Shown one piece after another: positions 17,234 to 28,303 of a stretch of 39,611 bases of DNA. The translations under genes were made by a program, and so were the position numbers. How positions within the stretch are numbered: position 1 is the stretch's first letter; each line of letters opens with the position of its first letter. Source of the DNA: an uncultured Lachnospiraceae bacterium (GTDB taxonomy: Bacteria; Bacillota; Clostridia; Lachnospirales; Lachnospiraceae); assembly GCA_947589095.1 (NCBI GenBank), contig CANQBX010000034.1, positions 1 through 39,611 of the forward strand, read 5' to 3'. The notes under the pieces were generated by a model, which was not told the origin of the DNA, did no database searches, and was given only the letters and a program-made list of their open reading frames with translations.

Positions 17234-17872
17234 TTATTCCTGATCCTCTTCAATGGTGGCGCTTTCGGCCGCCTTCTTCGTATCGGCGTCTTCTGCGGCA
17301 TTCCCGAACAAATCGAATTCGCCGGCATCCTCGAATACCTCAGCGGCGTCCGCGGCAGTTTCGGAAACCGCGTCTGCCGCCTCCGCCACAGCGTTCTTAA
17401 CCGCGTCGGCGGTATCGTCTGCCGCTTCCGCCACAGCGTCTTTAACCGCGTCGACGGCATCGTCAGCCGCGTCAGCCGCCGCATCGGCGGCGTCTTCTGC
17501 CATGACGGCCGCGGTCTCCGCCTTCTCCTGTACGGAATCGGCGGCGTCCTTTCCGGCGTTTTTCGCCTTCTCCGCTGCGTTCTTCACGGTTTCCTTTACC
17601 GCTTTGGCGGCGCTTTTCGCCTTCTCTTTGGCCTGTCCCGTCACTTCCTTCAGCGTCTCCTTCGCCTCTTCGACCTTCGGAGGCAGGGTCACATAATTTC
17701 TCGCGGGAGCTTCCTCACCGAGCTCCTCCTCTTCTTCGCCTTCGAAATCATGAAAATCCTCATCCAGCTCCCGGCTGAAGGACCTGTACTTCAGATAATA
17801 AGAAACCGCCGCGGCAGCCGCGCCGGCAACCGCCGCCAGTGCGATCAATCTGCCGAAACTCTTTTTTGCCAT
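17234..17872 (-). CDS. Ala-rich, membrane-anchored, apolipoprotein/YtxH-like protein
   Basis: 212 residues from the ATG at 17872 (MAKKSFGRLIALAAVAG), with AAAGGGG eight bases upstream. One N-terminal membrane segment (about 8-26) is followed by an acidic linker and about 130 residues of Ala/Asp/Glu/Lys helix in 11- and 15-residue periods. Two successive units, DDAVDAVKDAVAEAA and DDTADAVKNAVAEAA, are visible also in the DNA as near 45-bp repeats. The pattern resembles YtxH-type and LEA/apolipoprotein-like stress proteins; function is unknown. The 169 bases to ptsI hold no gene. Confidence 0.7.
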   Translation of the reverse strand: MAKKSFGRLIALAAVAGAAAAAVSYYLKYRSFSRELDEDFHDFEGEEEEELGEEAPARNYVTLPPKVEEAKETLKEVTGQAKEKAKSAAKAVKETVKNAAEKAKNAGKDAADSVQEKAETAAVMAEDAADAAADAADDAVDAVKDAVAEAADDTADAVKNAVAEAADAVSETAADAAEVFEDAGEFDLFGNAAEDADTKKAAESATIEEDQE

Positions 17873-18041
17873 AATAGATACCCCTTTCCGCATGAACACT
17901 ATTTTTCCTTATTGTAATACCATTATTCCAAAAATGGAAGGGATATATTAAGAAAAATTTTATTAAATGTGTTTGCGCGCGGTTGCATTTCCCAATAACC
18001 TGTGACAAAATAAAAATGACAGGCGCAAAGGGGGACTTATC

Positions 18042-19913
18042 ATGATTCTGATTCGTGGAACCGGCGTGTCCGGCGGCATCGCGGCCGGACGGCTCAGATT
18101 CTTTGGAAGACCGGAAAAGGATGTGCCGCGCTATACGGCGGAAGACGGCGATAAAGAATGGAAGCGTTTTGACAGTGCCCGCCGGGAGGCGGCCCGGCAG
18201 ATCCGCGAGCTGGCGGATCAGGCGCAGAAGACGGCGGATGGGCGCCCGGACGGGGAAGCGGCGCAGATCCTTGCGGCGCATGAGATCATGACGATGGATC
18301 CGGAATATGAAAAAGAGGTCGGAGAACGTATCCGAAGGGAGCATATGAACGCGGAAGCGGCGGTTATGGACGCGGCCGGGGAGACTGCGTCCAGGATCGC
18401 GGCGGCGGACGATTATATAGGGGCCCGGGCCGCGGATGTCGAGGACGTGGCGCGCAGGATCGTGGAAGCCATGGGCGGGGCGGAGGCCCGGACGGAGGTT
18501 CCTTCGGATGCGGAGCTCCCGTTTATTCTGGCGGCGGACGATCTGGCGCCCAGCGAGACGCTTCGCCTCGACCGTAAGCGGGTTCTGGGATTTATCACCG
18601 CCGGCGGCTCTCCCGCGGGCCATACGGCGATCCTGGCGCGTACCATGGGAATCCCGGCCGTCGTCGGAACAGGCGGACAGCTGAAGCCGGAATATGAAGG
18701 GCTGGAGATCCTGCTGGATGGGGATACCGGGGAGATCGCGGTCGCGCCGGATGAGGAGACGCGGACCCGCTTCCTGATGAAAAAGGACAGGCAGCGGGAG
18801 GAGGCGGAGAGGCTGGAGGCGCTGAAAGGAGAGAAAGCGGAGACGAAGGACGGCCGGTCTGTCCGACTCTGCTGTAATATCAGTTTCCCGGCGGATATTC
18901 CCGCGGTGTTGGACAGCGGCGCGGACGGCGTCGGCCTGTTCCGCAGCGAATGCCTGTTCCTGGGAAGGGAGAGCGGGCCGGAGGAGGAGGAGCAGTTTGA
19001 GGCGTACCGGCAGGTGCTCTCCGCCATGGAAGGCCGCCCTGTTATTATACGTACGCTCGATGTGGGATCGGATAAGCAGGCGGATTATCTGGGACTTGCC
19101 CCGGAGGCGAATCCGGCGCTGGGGAACCGCGGGATCCGGTTCAGCCTCAGCCGTCCGGAACTGTTTAAAATCCAGCTTCGGGCGCTGGCCCGTGCTTCCG
19201 CATACGGCAGCTTAAGGATTCTGTTCCCGATGGTAACCTCCGTATGGGAGGTTACGGAGGCGAAGCAGGTCTGGCGGCAGGCGCAGGAGGAGCTGCGCGG
19301 CGAAGGTATTTCGTTCGATCCGAAGACGCCTGTCGGGATCATGGTCGAGACGCCGGCTGCGGCGCTTCTAAGCGGCCGGCTGGCGGAGGAAGCGGATTTT
19401 TTCAGTATCGGTACCAATGACCTGACCCAGTATACCCTGGCCTGCGACCGGCAGGGCTGCGCCGGTGTCCCGTCTGCGTATACGGCGGGAGCGCCGGCTG
19501 CGCGCGAAGGGGCGGCGGGAGCATCGGCTGTGTACGAAGGGGAGGCGGGAGTACCGGCTGCGCGCGAAAGGGCTGCGGAGGCATCGGCTGTGTACGAAGA
19601 GGCGGCGGGAGTGCCGGCTGCGTACGAAGAGGCGGCGGGAGCCGCGAATGTGCCGTCCGGCGTGCGTGAATCTGCGGGAAACGCGCCGGGTCCCGCGCAT
19701 CCGCCTGTCTGCGACCCGCATCATCCGGCGGTTCTGCGTCTTCTTGAAATGACGGTTAAGAACGCCCGTGCCGCCGGGATCCCGGTGGGAATCTGCGGAG
19801 AGCTGGCCGCGGATCCGGCGATGACGGAGTATTTCCTTTCCATCGGCGTCGAGGAACTCAGCGTTCCGCCGCGGGATATTCCGGCGCTTCGGGGAAGGAT
19901 CCGGGCGCTTTAA
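18042..19913 (+). CDS. ptsI: Phosphoenolpyruvate--protein phosphotransferase (PTS Enzyme I), with tandem-repeat insert
   Basis: 623 residues, longer than the usual 570-580. Enzyme I takes phosphate from PEP and passes it to HPr to start sugar uptake. The N-terminal domain begins ILIRGTGVSGGIAAGRLRFF; the phosphoryl His is H194 in GGSPAGHTAILARTMGIP. The C-terminal PEP-binding barrel has DGVGLFRSECLFL, IIRTLDVGSDK, ANPALGNRGIRFSL, FFSIGTNDLTQYTLACDR and the catalytic C585 in GICGELAADP. Between CDR (468-470) and the conserved DPHHPAVLR lie about 70 extra residues, mostly five ten-residue repeats. No ptsH is adjacent. The start has a GGGGG site seven bases away. Confidence 0.92.
   Translation: MILIRGTGVSGGIAAGRLRFFGRPEKDVPRYTAEDGDKEWKRFDSARREAARQIRELADQAQKTADGRPDGEAAQILAAHEIMTMDPEYEKEVGERIRREHMNAEAAVMDAAGETASRIAAADDYIGARAADVEDVARRIVEAMGGAEARTEVPSDAELPFILAADDLAPSETLRLDRKRVLGFITAGGSPAGHTAILARTMGIPAVVGTGGQLKPEYEGLEILLDGDTGEIAVAPDEETRTRFLMKKDRQREEAERLEALKGEKAETKDGRSVRLCCNISFPADIPAVLDSGADGVGLFRSECLFLGRESGPEEEEQFEAYRQVLSAMEGRPVIIRTLDVGSDKQADYLGLAPEANPALGNRGIRFSLSRPELFKIQLRALARASAYGSLRILFPMVTSVWEVTEAKQVWRQAQEELRGEGISFDPKTPVGIMVETPAAALLSGRLAEEADFFSIGTNDLTQYTLACDRQGCAGVPSAYTAGAPAAREGAAGASAVYEGEAGVPAARERAAEASAVYEEAAGVPAAYEEAAGAANVPSGVRESAGNAPGPAHPPVCDPHHPAVLRLLEMTVKNARAAGIPVGICGELAADPAMTEYFLSIGVEELSVPPRDIPALRGRIRAL
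19485..19634 (+). repeat. Five tandem 30-bp repeats inside ptsI
   Basis: In-frame 30-bp units begin at 19485, 19515, 19545, 19575 and 19605, encoding AGAPAAREGA, AGASAVYEGE, AGVPAARERA, AEASAVYEEA and AGVPAAYEEA (residues 482-531). A partial sixth follows. All keep the frame. Confidence 0.95.
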
Positions 19914-19917
19914 GATG

Positions 19918-19981
19918 TCACAAATTTTTCACAAAAAATTAGCACTCGACCCTTGACACTGCTAACAAAGCGTGATATAAC
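19918..19981 (+). promoter_or_regulatory. groESL promoter with CIRCE operator (HrcA site)
   Basis: TTAGCACTC (19939-19947), nine bases, then CACTGCTAA (19957-19965): a CIRCE element with two mismatches in the right arm. TTGACA (19953-19958) overlaps it and is 17 bases from TATAAC (19976-19981), so a bound repressor would cover the -35 box. The 30 bases 19918-19947 are identical to 34722-34751 before hsp20. Confidence 0.9.
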
Positions 19982-20042
19982 ATATTCTGGAAATGAAAGA
20001 AGCCTATCGAAATTCATTTTTTCATCAAGGAGGAATAAACAT

Positions 20043-20327
20043 ATGAAGCTGACACCATTATTTGACAGAGTTGTCTTAAAGCAGCTGGTGGCGGAAGAGA
20101 CCACCAAGTCGGGGATCGTTCTTCCCGGCCAGGCCAAGGAGAAGCCGCAGCAGGCGGAGGTGATCGCCGTAGGTCCCGGCGGAGTCGTGGACGGCAAGGA
20201 AGTCACCATGCAGGTGAAGGTAGGAGATAAGGTGATCTACTCCAAGTATTCCGGCACGGAAGTGGAAGTAGAGGATGAGAAGTACGTGGTTGTGAAGCAG
20301 AACGATATTCTGGCTGTGATCGAGTAA
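20043..20327 (+). CDS. groES: Co-chaperonin GroES
   Basis: 94 residues, the standard length, starting MKLTPLFDRVVLKQL with AAGGAGG upstream. The mobile loop ETTKSGIVLPGQAKEKPQ (about 19-36) binds GroEL, and the roof and barrel strands follow (GDKVIYSKYSGTEVEVEDEKYVVVKQNDILAVIE). It caps the GroEL ring in the cytoplasm. groEL follows 27 bases later in the same heat-shock transcript. Confidence 0.98.
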   Translation: MKLTPLFDRVVLKQLVAEETTKSGIVLPGQAKEKPQQAEVIAVGPGGVVDGKEVTMQVKVGDKVIYSKYSGTEVEVEDEKYVVVKQNDILAVIE

Positions 20328-20336
20328 GTATAATAA

Positions 20337-21974
<1,638 letters not shown>

Positions 21975-22067
21975 GCGGCAGGCGGACCCGCAGGATATTA
22001 GTAGGATGATGTATCGCTGAGAGCCGGTCGAACCGGCAAGGGCGATATGGAGAATGAAGGTTACGTT

Positions 22068-22117
22068 GCGGAGGCCGGCCGCTCATGACAGCATGAGGGT
22101 CTGTCTCCGCTGTTTTT
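22068..22117 (+). terminator. Probable terminator of groESL
   Basis: GCGGAG (22068-22073) pairs with CTCCGC (22105-22110), with an inner TCATG/CATGA hairpin, followed by TGTTTTT. A smaller dyad, GCCGGT/ACCGGC, lies at 22023-22037. Confidence 0.7.
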
Positions 22118-22173
22118 CGGAATGGTCAGCCGGGGCGGATGCGGCCGAATAACTTAGGAAAGGAATAACGATT

Positions 22174-22668
22174 ATGAATGACGCTTATGTGGAATGGTTG
22201 GTAAAGCGCAAGACGCCGGGATACGCGATCCTGGTGAAGGGACTGCTGATCTTGTTGTGTATCGTCAGCTTTTTCGTGATGATGATGCTGCCGCTGGGCT
22301 TTATTATCCTGCTTCTGGCTATCGCCGGCGTCTACTTCATCTTCCCGATGATGGATCTGGAATTTGAGTATCTGGCGGTCAACGACCAGCTGAGCATCGA
22401 CAAGATCATGGGCCAGAGGCGCCGCAAGAGAGTCTGGGAGGGAACGATCGACCAGATCGAGATCCTGGCTCCGGTGGACTCCTATCTTCTGAAGGACGCG
22501 GAGAGGAAGGATATGAAGACCCTTGATTTCTCGTCCCGTCAGCCGGGCGCGAAGGTTTACGGCATGGTCGCCCAGAAGGACGGCGTTGCCACGAAGATCC
22601 TTCTGGAACCGAATGAGAAGCTTCTGAACCATCTGTGGCAGAGAGGGCCGCGGAAGGTCGTCAAATAA
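22174..22668 (+). CDS. Conserved small membrane protein (DUF6106-like)
   Basis: 164 residues. After a short cytoplasmic start (MNDAYVEWLVKRKTPGYAIL) come two hydrophobic segments (about 19-40 and 43-62), then a soluble domain of about 100 residues with FEYLAVNDQLSIDKIMGQRRRKRVWEGTIDQIEILAPVDS and a C-terminal IKYGMVAQ-like strand (KVYGMVAQKDGVATKILLEPNEKLL). This layout matches a small protein family common in Lachnospiraceae that I recall as DUF6106; function is unknown. It has an AGGAA site and its own terminator. Confidence 0.7.
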   Translation: MNDAYVEWLVKRKTPGYAILVKGLLILLCIVSFFVMMMLPLGFIILLLAIAGVYFIFPMMDLEFEYLAVNDQLSIDKIMGQRRRKRVWEGTIDQIEILAPVDSYLLKDAERKDMKTLDFSSRQPGAKVYGMVAQKDGVATKILLEPNEKLLNHLWQRGPRKVVK

Positions 22669-22676
22669 GGATCGCA

Positions 22677-22710
22677 AGGGCAGCTGCACGCGGCTGTCCT
22701 TTTGTGTTTT
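22677..22710 (+). terminator. Terminator before guaB
   Basis: AGGGCAGC (22677-22684) pairs with GCTGTCCT (22693-22700) with one G-T pair, followed by a T-rich run (TTTTGTGTTTT). Confidence 0.8.
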
Positions 22711-22718
22711 CATAATGC

Positions 22719-22747
22719 TTGACAAGTCCGGCAAAGTGGTCTATACT
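22719..22747 (+). promoter_or_regulatory. guaB promoter
   Basis: TTGACA (22719-22724), 17 bases, TATACT (22742-22747). A leader of about 90 bases follows with a small GC-rich dyad near 22780-22800. I see no guanine-riboswitch signature. Confidence 0.85.
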
Positions 22748-22800
22748 ATCTCACTAATAAATATTTAAAAGTCCGGACGGCGGGACGGCACGCCGCCTGA

Positions 22801-24303
<1,503 letters not shown>

Positions 24304-24387
24304 GAATGAATTGTCGCCGACACGCAGCCGGCGGCCGGGTCTGATGGAATGAATTGCAGATCGCGGAGAAACAGATATAAATGCAGG

Positions 24388-24418
24388 AGACGTGTCCGGG
24401 CGGGCACGTCTTTCTTTT
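24388..24418 (+). terminator. Terminator of guaB
   Basis: AGACGTG (24388-24394) pairs with CACGTCT (24405-24411), extended inward by CC/GG past a bulge, and is followed by TTCTTTT. Confidence 0.82.
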
Positions 24419-24504
24419 GATAAAATATATTGAAAATTATTTCCCGCCAGATGAATTTGTGGTAAAATGTTTCTAACGTTACGAATTCGAGAGGAGGCTT
24501 CCGT

Positions 24505-25344
24505 ATGAATTTTGGTATGAGATGTCACGATATCTGCCGTCCCGGCACGGTGACGGAGGTGCTGGACCATGTGGCAGAGAACGGGATCCTGCAGATCCAG
24601 CTGGCCATGAGCAAGTCATTTACGGACTATGATTTCAGCTATGGCCATTACTCGCCGGGCATGGCCCACTATGTGCGGAACGAACTGGATAAGAGGGGGA
24701 TCCATGTGGCAGTCCTGGGCTGCTATATCAATCCGGTGAATCCGGATGAGCTGAAGCGTCAGGCCGAGGTGAACCGCTTCATCGAGCATCTGAAATACGC
24801 GAAGATCCTGGGAGCGGATATGGTCGGTACGGAGACCGGCCGTTATGATGTAAACGGCAGGCAGACGCCCTATACCTATACCGAGGGCTGCTACCAGCTG
24901 CTCCTCAAGAGCATGCGGGAGATCGTGGCGGCGGCGGAGAAGCTGGGCGTGACCGTGGGCGTGGAGGCAGTCCACAACCATACGCTGTACTGCCCGGAGA
25001 TGATGCACCGCTTCCTGCGGGACATCGATTCACCGAACGTGGACGCGCTTTTGGATCCGGTGAACCTGATCAACGGCGAGAATTACAAGGATCAGGATCG
25101 TATCATTGAGAAGGCGTTCCAGCTTTACGGAGACCGGATCACGATGCTGCATATCAAGGATTTTGTCATCGAGGACGGCCAGCCGAAGACCGTCGATGTA
25201 GGCGAGGGCTGGTTCCATTATGAGACGGTGCTTAAGTGGGTGAAGAAGGAGAAGCCGCAGATCGCGATGCTTCTGGAGAATTCGGCTCCGTCCCACTGCC
25301 ATAAGGATATAGAGCATCTGGAGAAGATCGCGGCGGCGCTATAA
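24505..25344 (+). CDS. Sugar phosphate isomerase/epimerase-type TIM barrel
   Basis: 279 residues of the AP-endonuclease-2/xylose-isomerase-like barrel. Putative metal ligands fall on the usual strands: the Glu in GVTVGVEAVHNHTLYCP, the Asp in ALLDPVNLING, the His in ITMLHIKDF and the Glu in AMLLENSAP. Such proteins isomerise or epimerise sugars or sugar acids, or cleave inosose and hydroxypyruvate-type substrates; the substrate cannot be told here. GAGAGGAGG lies before the ATG. The acyltransferase gene follows after 45 bases and may be cotranscribed. Confidence 0.8.
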   Translation: MNFGMRCHDICRPGTVTEVLDHVAENGILQIQLAMSKSFTDYDFSYGHYSPGMAHYVRNELDKRGIHVAVLGCYINPVNPDELKRQAEVNRFIEHLKYAKILGADMVGTETGRYDVNGRQTPYTYTEGCYQLLLKSMREIVAAAEKLGVTVGVEAVHNHTLYCPEMMHRFLRDIDSPNVDALLDPVNLINGENYKDQDRIIEKAFQLYGDRITMLHIKDFVIEDGQPKTVDVGEGWFHYETVLKWVKKEKPQIAMLLENSAPSHCHKDIEHLEKIAAAL

Positions 25345-25389
25345 TCGCGGGTGCGCTGCAGCCGGCGCGCTGCTTTGCATGGAGAAGCT

Positions 25390-26454
25390 ATGGAGGAAAG
25401 AGACTTCCGGAAAAAGGTCGGCTGGTTCCAGTTTATCTGCTGTCTTCTGGTGATCTGGAATCATGCCGGCAATGCGGAACTGTTTCTGGGGGAATCGGCC
25501 GCGGGCCATCCCCTGTGGACGTTCCAGTATGGGGCGGCTCTCGAGTTTGCGCGGGCGAGCATCCCCTGTTTTCTGATGCTTTCCGCGTATCTTTTCTACC
25601 GCAATTTTACCTGGCAGGATCTGGTCGGCAAATGGAAACGGCGCGTCACCAGTCTGCTGGTTCCCTATCTGGTCTGGAATCTGATTTACTATTTCGGGTA
25701 TTTTGTCGCGAGCTATATTCCGTATCTGTCCGATATCGTAAACCGGGAGCGGATTCCGTTTTCCCTGGCGGGACTGATCCGGGCGGCTGTTCTCTATGAG
25801 GCGAATCCGGTATTCTGGTTCATGTTCCAGCTGCTTCTGCTGACCGTGCTGGCGCCGGTCCTGTATCTGGCCATGGAACATGCCGCGACCGGCATTCTCT
25901 GGCTGGGGCTGCTGGTCTGGGGGATCGTAAGCGGCGTGCAGCTCCCGTGGCTGAACCTGGACGCGCTCACCTATTACAGCGTCGCCGCCTTCGCGGCCCT
26001 GCACTGCAGAAAATTTGCGGAAAGCGGCTGGGACGGATACCGCGGTGTCCTGGGGATGGAGCTGGTGCTGCTCGGCGCGGTCTGCGCGGCGGATTACTAT
26101 CTGCGCGCCGAGACGCCGTTCATTGTCTTCAGCCGCTGCCTGGTGCCTGTGGGCATGTGGCTTCTGGTAAATGAGCGGCAGCTCGCGGAGAGAAAGCCGT
26201 TTATGGAATGCACCTTTTTCGTCTATGCTTTCCATTTCGCGCCGGTACGCCTGGCCGGTAAGCTGGCGGCGGGGGTATTCCCCGGCAATGGATTCGTGGC
26301 TGCGGCGCTGTATCTGGCGATGCCGGCCATCGCCTACGCGGTGTGCTGGCAGGCGGCGAAGCTTCTCAGACGCTTCGCGCCGCGGATCTGGCGGGTGCTG
26401 AGCGGAGGACGCGGCGCGGGAACGGCCCGTCCGGTTTCGGAAACCGGCGCGTAG
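25390..26454 (+). CDS. Acyltransferase 3 family membrane protein
   Basis: 354 residues from the ATG at 25390, with GGAGAAG just upstream. About ten hydrophobic segments run through the protein. The N-terminal RKKVGWFQFICCLLVIWNHAGN places a His (H25) in the first membrane helix, where the acyltransferase-3 family keeps its catalytic His. Members O-acylate cell-wall, lipid or exported polysaccharide groups using acyl-CoA or similar donors. The acceptor is unknown. Many relatives are annotated as OafA/WecH-like. Confidence 0.8.
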   Translation: MEERDFRKKVGWFQFICCLLVIWNHAGNAELFLGESAAGHPLWTFQYGAALEFARASIPCFLMLSAYLFYRNFTWQDLVGKWKRRVTSLLVPYLVWNLIYYFGYFVASYIPYLSDIVNRERIPFSLAGLIRAAVLYEANPVFWFMFQLLLLTVLAPVLYLAMEHAATGILWLGLLVWGIVSGVQLPWLNLDALTYYSVAAFAALHCRKFAESGWDGYRGVLGMELVLLGAVCAADYYLRAETPFIVFSRCLVPVGMWLLVNERQLAERKPFMECTFFVYAFHFAPVRLAGKLAAGVFPGNGFVAAALYLAMPAIAYAVCWQAAKLLRRFAPRIWRVLSGGRGAGTARPVSETGA

Positions 26455-26462
26455 CAGGAATA

Positions 26463-26527
26463 CAGGAAGCGTGCCGCCGGCACACTTCCTGCATGGAAAT
26501 ACAAGCAAGGCGTCACTGGCGCCTTGC
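26463..26527. terminator. Two hairpins between convergent genes
   Basis: CAGGAAG-GTGCC pairs with GGCAC-CTTCCTG (26463-26491), and GCAAGGCG pairs with CGCCTTGC (26505-26527). Each is followed by a similar GCATGGAAATA sequence. No T-run follows, but the position between two convergent genes suggests termination. Confidence 0.6.
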
Positions 26528-26540
26528 CCGCATGGAAATA

Positions 26541-27950
26541 TCAGCGGTTCTTGTGAGGAAGCCGTCCCCGCAGGAACCGCTTTTTCAGTTCGCTGAAGCT
26601 GAACGGGATCAGCGGGTAGATATAGCTCTTTCCGGACAGCGTCCGGTTGAAGACGACCGCGCAGACGGAGAAGGCCATTCCCGCGATATAGCCCCACAGG
26701 TCAAAAGCGGCCGTCAGGATCAGGATGATGACCCGCATAAACTTCAGGGCGTAACCCAATTCAAAGCTGGCCTGAGAATAGGTTGCAATGGTTACAAAGG
26801 CCATATACAGCATGGTCTCGCTGGAAAACCATCCGGAACTGACCGCGTATTCGCCCAGCACGATGCCGGCGATGACGCTCAGGGGCGTAGTCAGCATACT
26901 GGGCGTGTTGATAGCCGCCAGACGGAGACCGTCGATGGCGAATTCCAGGATCAGGAGCTGGGCGATCAGCGGCACATAGGGTTCCTCTGACAGCTTGATG
27001 AACTGGAGCCAGGTGGGCAGTATATGGGGATTCTGCATCAGCAGAAGCCAGGTCGGCGTCAGGATCAGGGCCAGAAGGGAAGTGGTCATGCGGGAGAGGC
27101 GCAGGTAGGTTCCGGTTACCGGCGGGAAATAGTAATCGTCCGCTTCCTCGATGATATCGAAGACCGAGGAGGGCAGGATCATGGCGGAGGGAGAATTATC
27201 TACCAGGATCACCACATTGCCTTCCAGGATCGACGCGGCGGCGGTATCCGGCCGCTCCGAGAATTTGAATTTGGGGAACGGATTGAACCATTTCTTCGGA
27301 TACAGGCACTCTGCCAGACTCTCCTGGTTCATTGTGAGGGCGTCCACCTGTATGTTTCGGATCCTGTCTTTGATCATCGAGAGCATCTGCTCGTCCACCC
27401 GGCCCTTCATATAGCAGACGGCGATGTCCGTGTGGGAGCTTTCGCCGGCGGTCAGGATCTCCATGGTCAGCTTGGGATCCCGGATGCGCCGCCGGATCAG
27501 GGCCGTATTGAAGATCAGCGTCTCCACGAAGCCGTCCCGGGAACCGCGCATGACCTTATCCTTCTCCGGCTCCGATACGCCTCTGGCCGGATAGGTGCGG
27601 CAGTCTACGGTCAGGCATTTGTCATAGCCGTCTATGAAGAAGCAGGAGATACCCATCAGAAGCTGAGTGATCACGTCCTCCTCCCTGTCCAGAAGCCCGA
27701 TCTCCCCATAGGGAATGTACTGCTTGGAGAATTCGTGGGCATCCGTGGGCATGTCCTCCGGCTTCACGCCCTCCCACACCTGCAGCAGTTTCAGAAGTAC
27801 GTCGTCCTTTGTAAAGCCGTCCACAAAATACAGGCAGCTCATGCGGCCGCCGATCGTGAGCACCCGGTATACCACGTCAAAATTTGTCTCTACGTCCAGT
27901 TTCTCGTTGAACAGCCGGATATTGTCGTCTATTTTCGTCGAAAACGCCAT
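26541..27950 (-). CDS. GerA-family spore germination protein (SpoVAF/GerAA-like)
   Basis: 469 residues from the ATG at 27950; GGAGG is ten bases upstream. An N-terminal soluble domain (about 1-260) carries the family signature GVSEPEKDKVMRGSRDGFVETLIFNTALIRRRIRDPKL. The C-terminal half has four to six membrane segments (from about 290) and ends in basic residues. GerA-type A subunits form the nutrient-sensing channel complex in the spore inner membrane; the SpoVAF branch lacks gerB/gerC partners beside it, as here. The solitary gene and the extended YFVDGFTKDD start favour SpoVAF-like over GerAA. It shows the organism makes spores. Confidence 0.85.
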   Translation of the reverse strand: MAFSTKIDDNIRLFNEKLDVETNFDVVYRVLTIGGRMSCLYFVDGFTKDDVLLKLLQVWEGVKPEDMPTDAHEFSKQYIPYGEIGLLDREEDVITQLLMGISCFFIDGYDKCLTVDCRTYPARGVSEPEKDKVMRGSRDGFVETLIFNTALIRRRIRDPKLTMEILTAGESSHTDIAVCYMKGRVDEQMLSMIKDRIRNIQVDALTMNQESLAECLYPKKWFNPFPKFKFSERPDTAAASILEGNVVILVDNSPSAMILPSSVFDIIEEADDYYFPPVTGTYLRLSRMTTSLLALILTPTWLLLMQNPHILPTWLQFIKLSEEPYVPLIAQLLILEFAIDGLRLAAINTPSMLTTPLSVIAGIVLGEYAVSSGWFSSETMLYMAFVTIATYSQASFELGYALKFMRVIILILTAAFDLWGYIAGMAFSVCAVVFNRTLSGKSYIYPLIPFSFSELKKRFLRGRLPHKNR

Positions 27951-28022
27951 GTATAGCTTTCCTCCATACCGATATTTCACTGCACGCTGTCCGGAAGCCT
28001 GCCGCGCAGCGGCCCGAAGCAT

Positions 28023-28303
28023 GTGATGATATGGAAGTATGCGCAGTCCGTTTCCAAAATATCCTGTCCCGGTTATAAACGATTTACGGATTCTTTCCCC
28101 GAAAAAAGGGAGGAGCCGGCAACCCTTTCGGGATGCCGGCAGATTATGAAAAAAATTTTATCTAAATGTCTATGAAAGTTGAAACATTCAGTTAATTGCT
28201 TAACTATTTATACTATAGAGAATAAATATGAAATACGTTTAGCAAGTTTGTAAAGAAATTATAAACTTTTTGTGAACGAACTGCCGAAACCGGCCGGCGA
28301 TCC
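28023..28303. other. Intergenic region without genes
   Basis: About 280 bases, the right half AT-rich. The only structure I see is GCCGGCA/TGCCGGC (28115-28140) with T-rich DNA a few bases further along the minus strand. It may end the nicotinate phosphoribosyltransferase transcript. The promoter of the germination gene probably lies in the left part, but no good boxes were seen. Confidence 0.5.
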
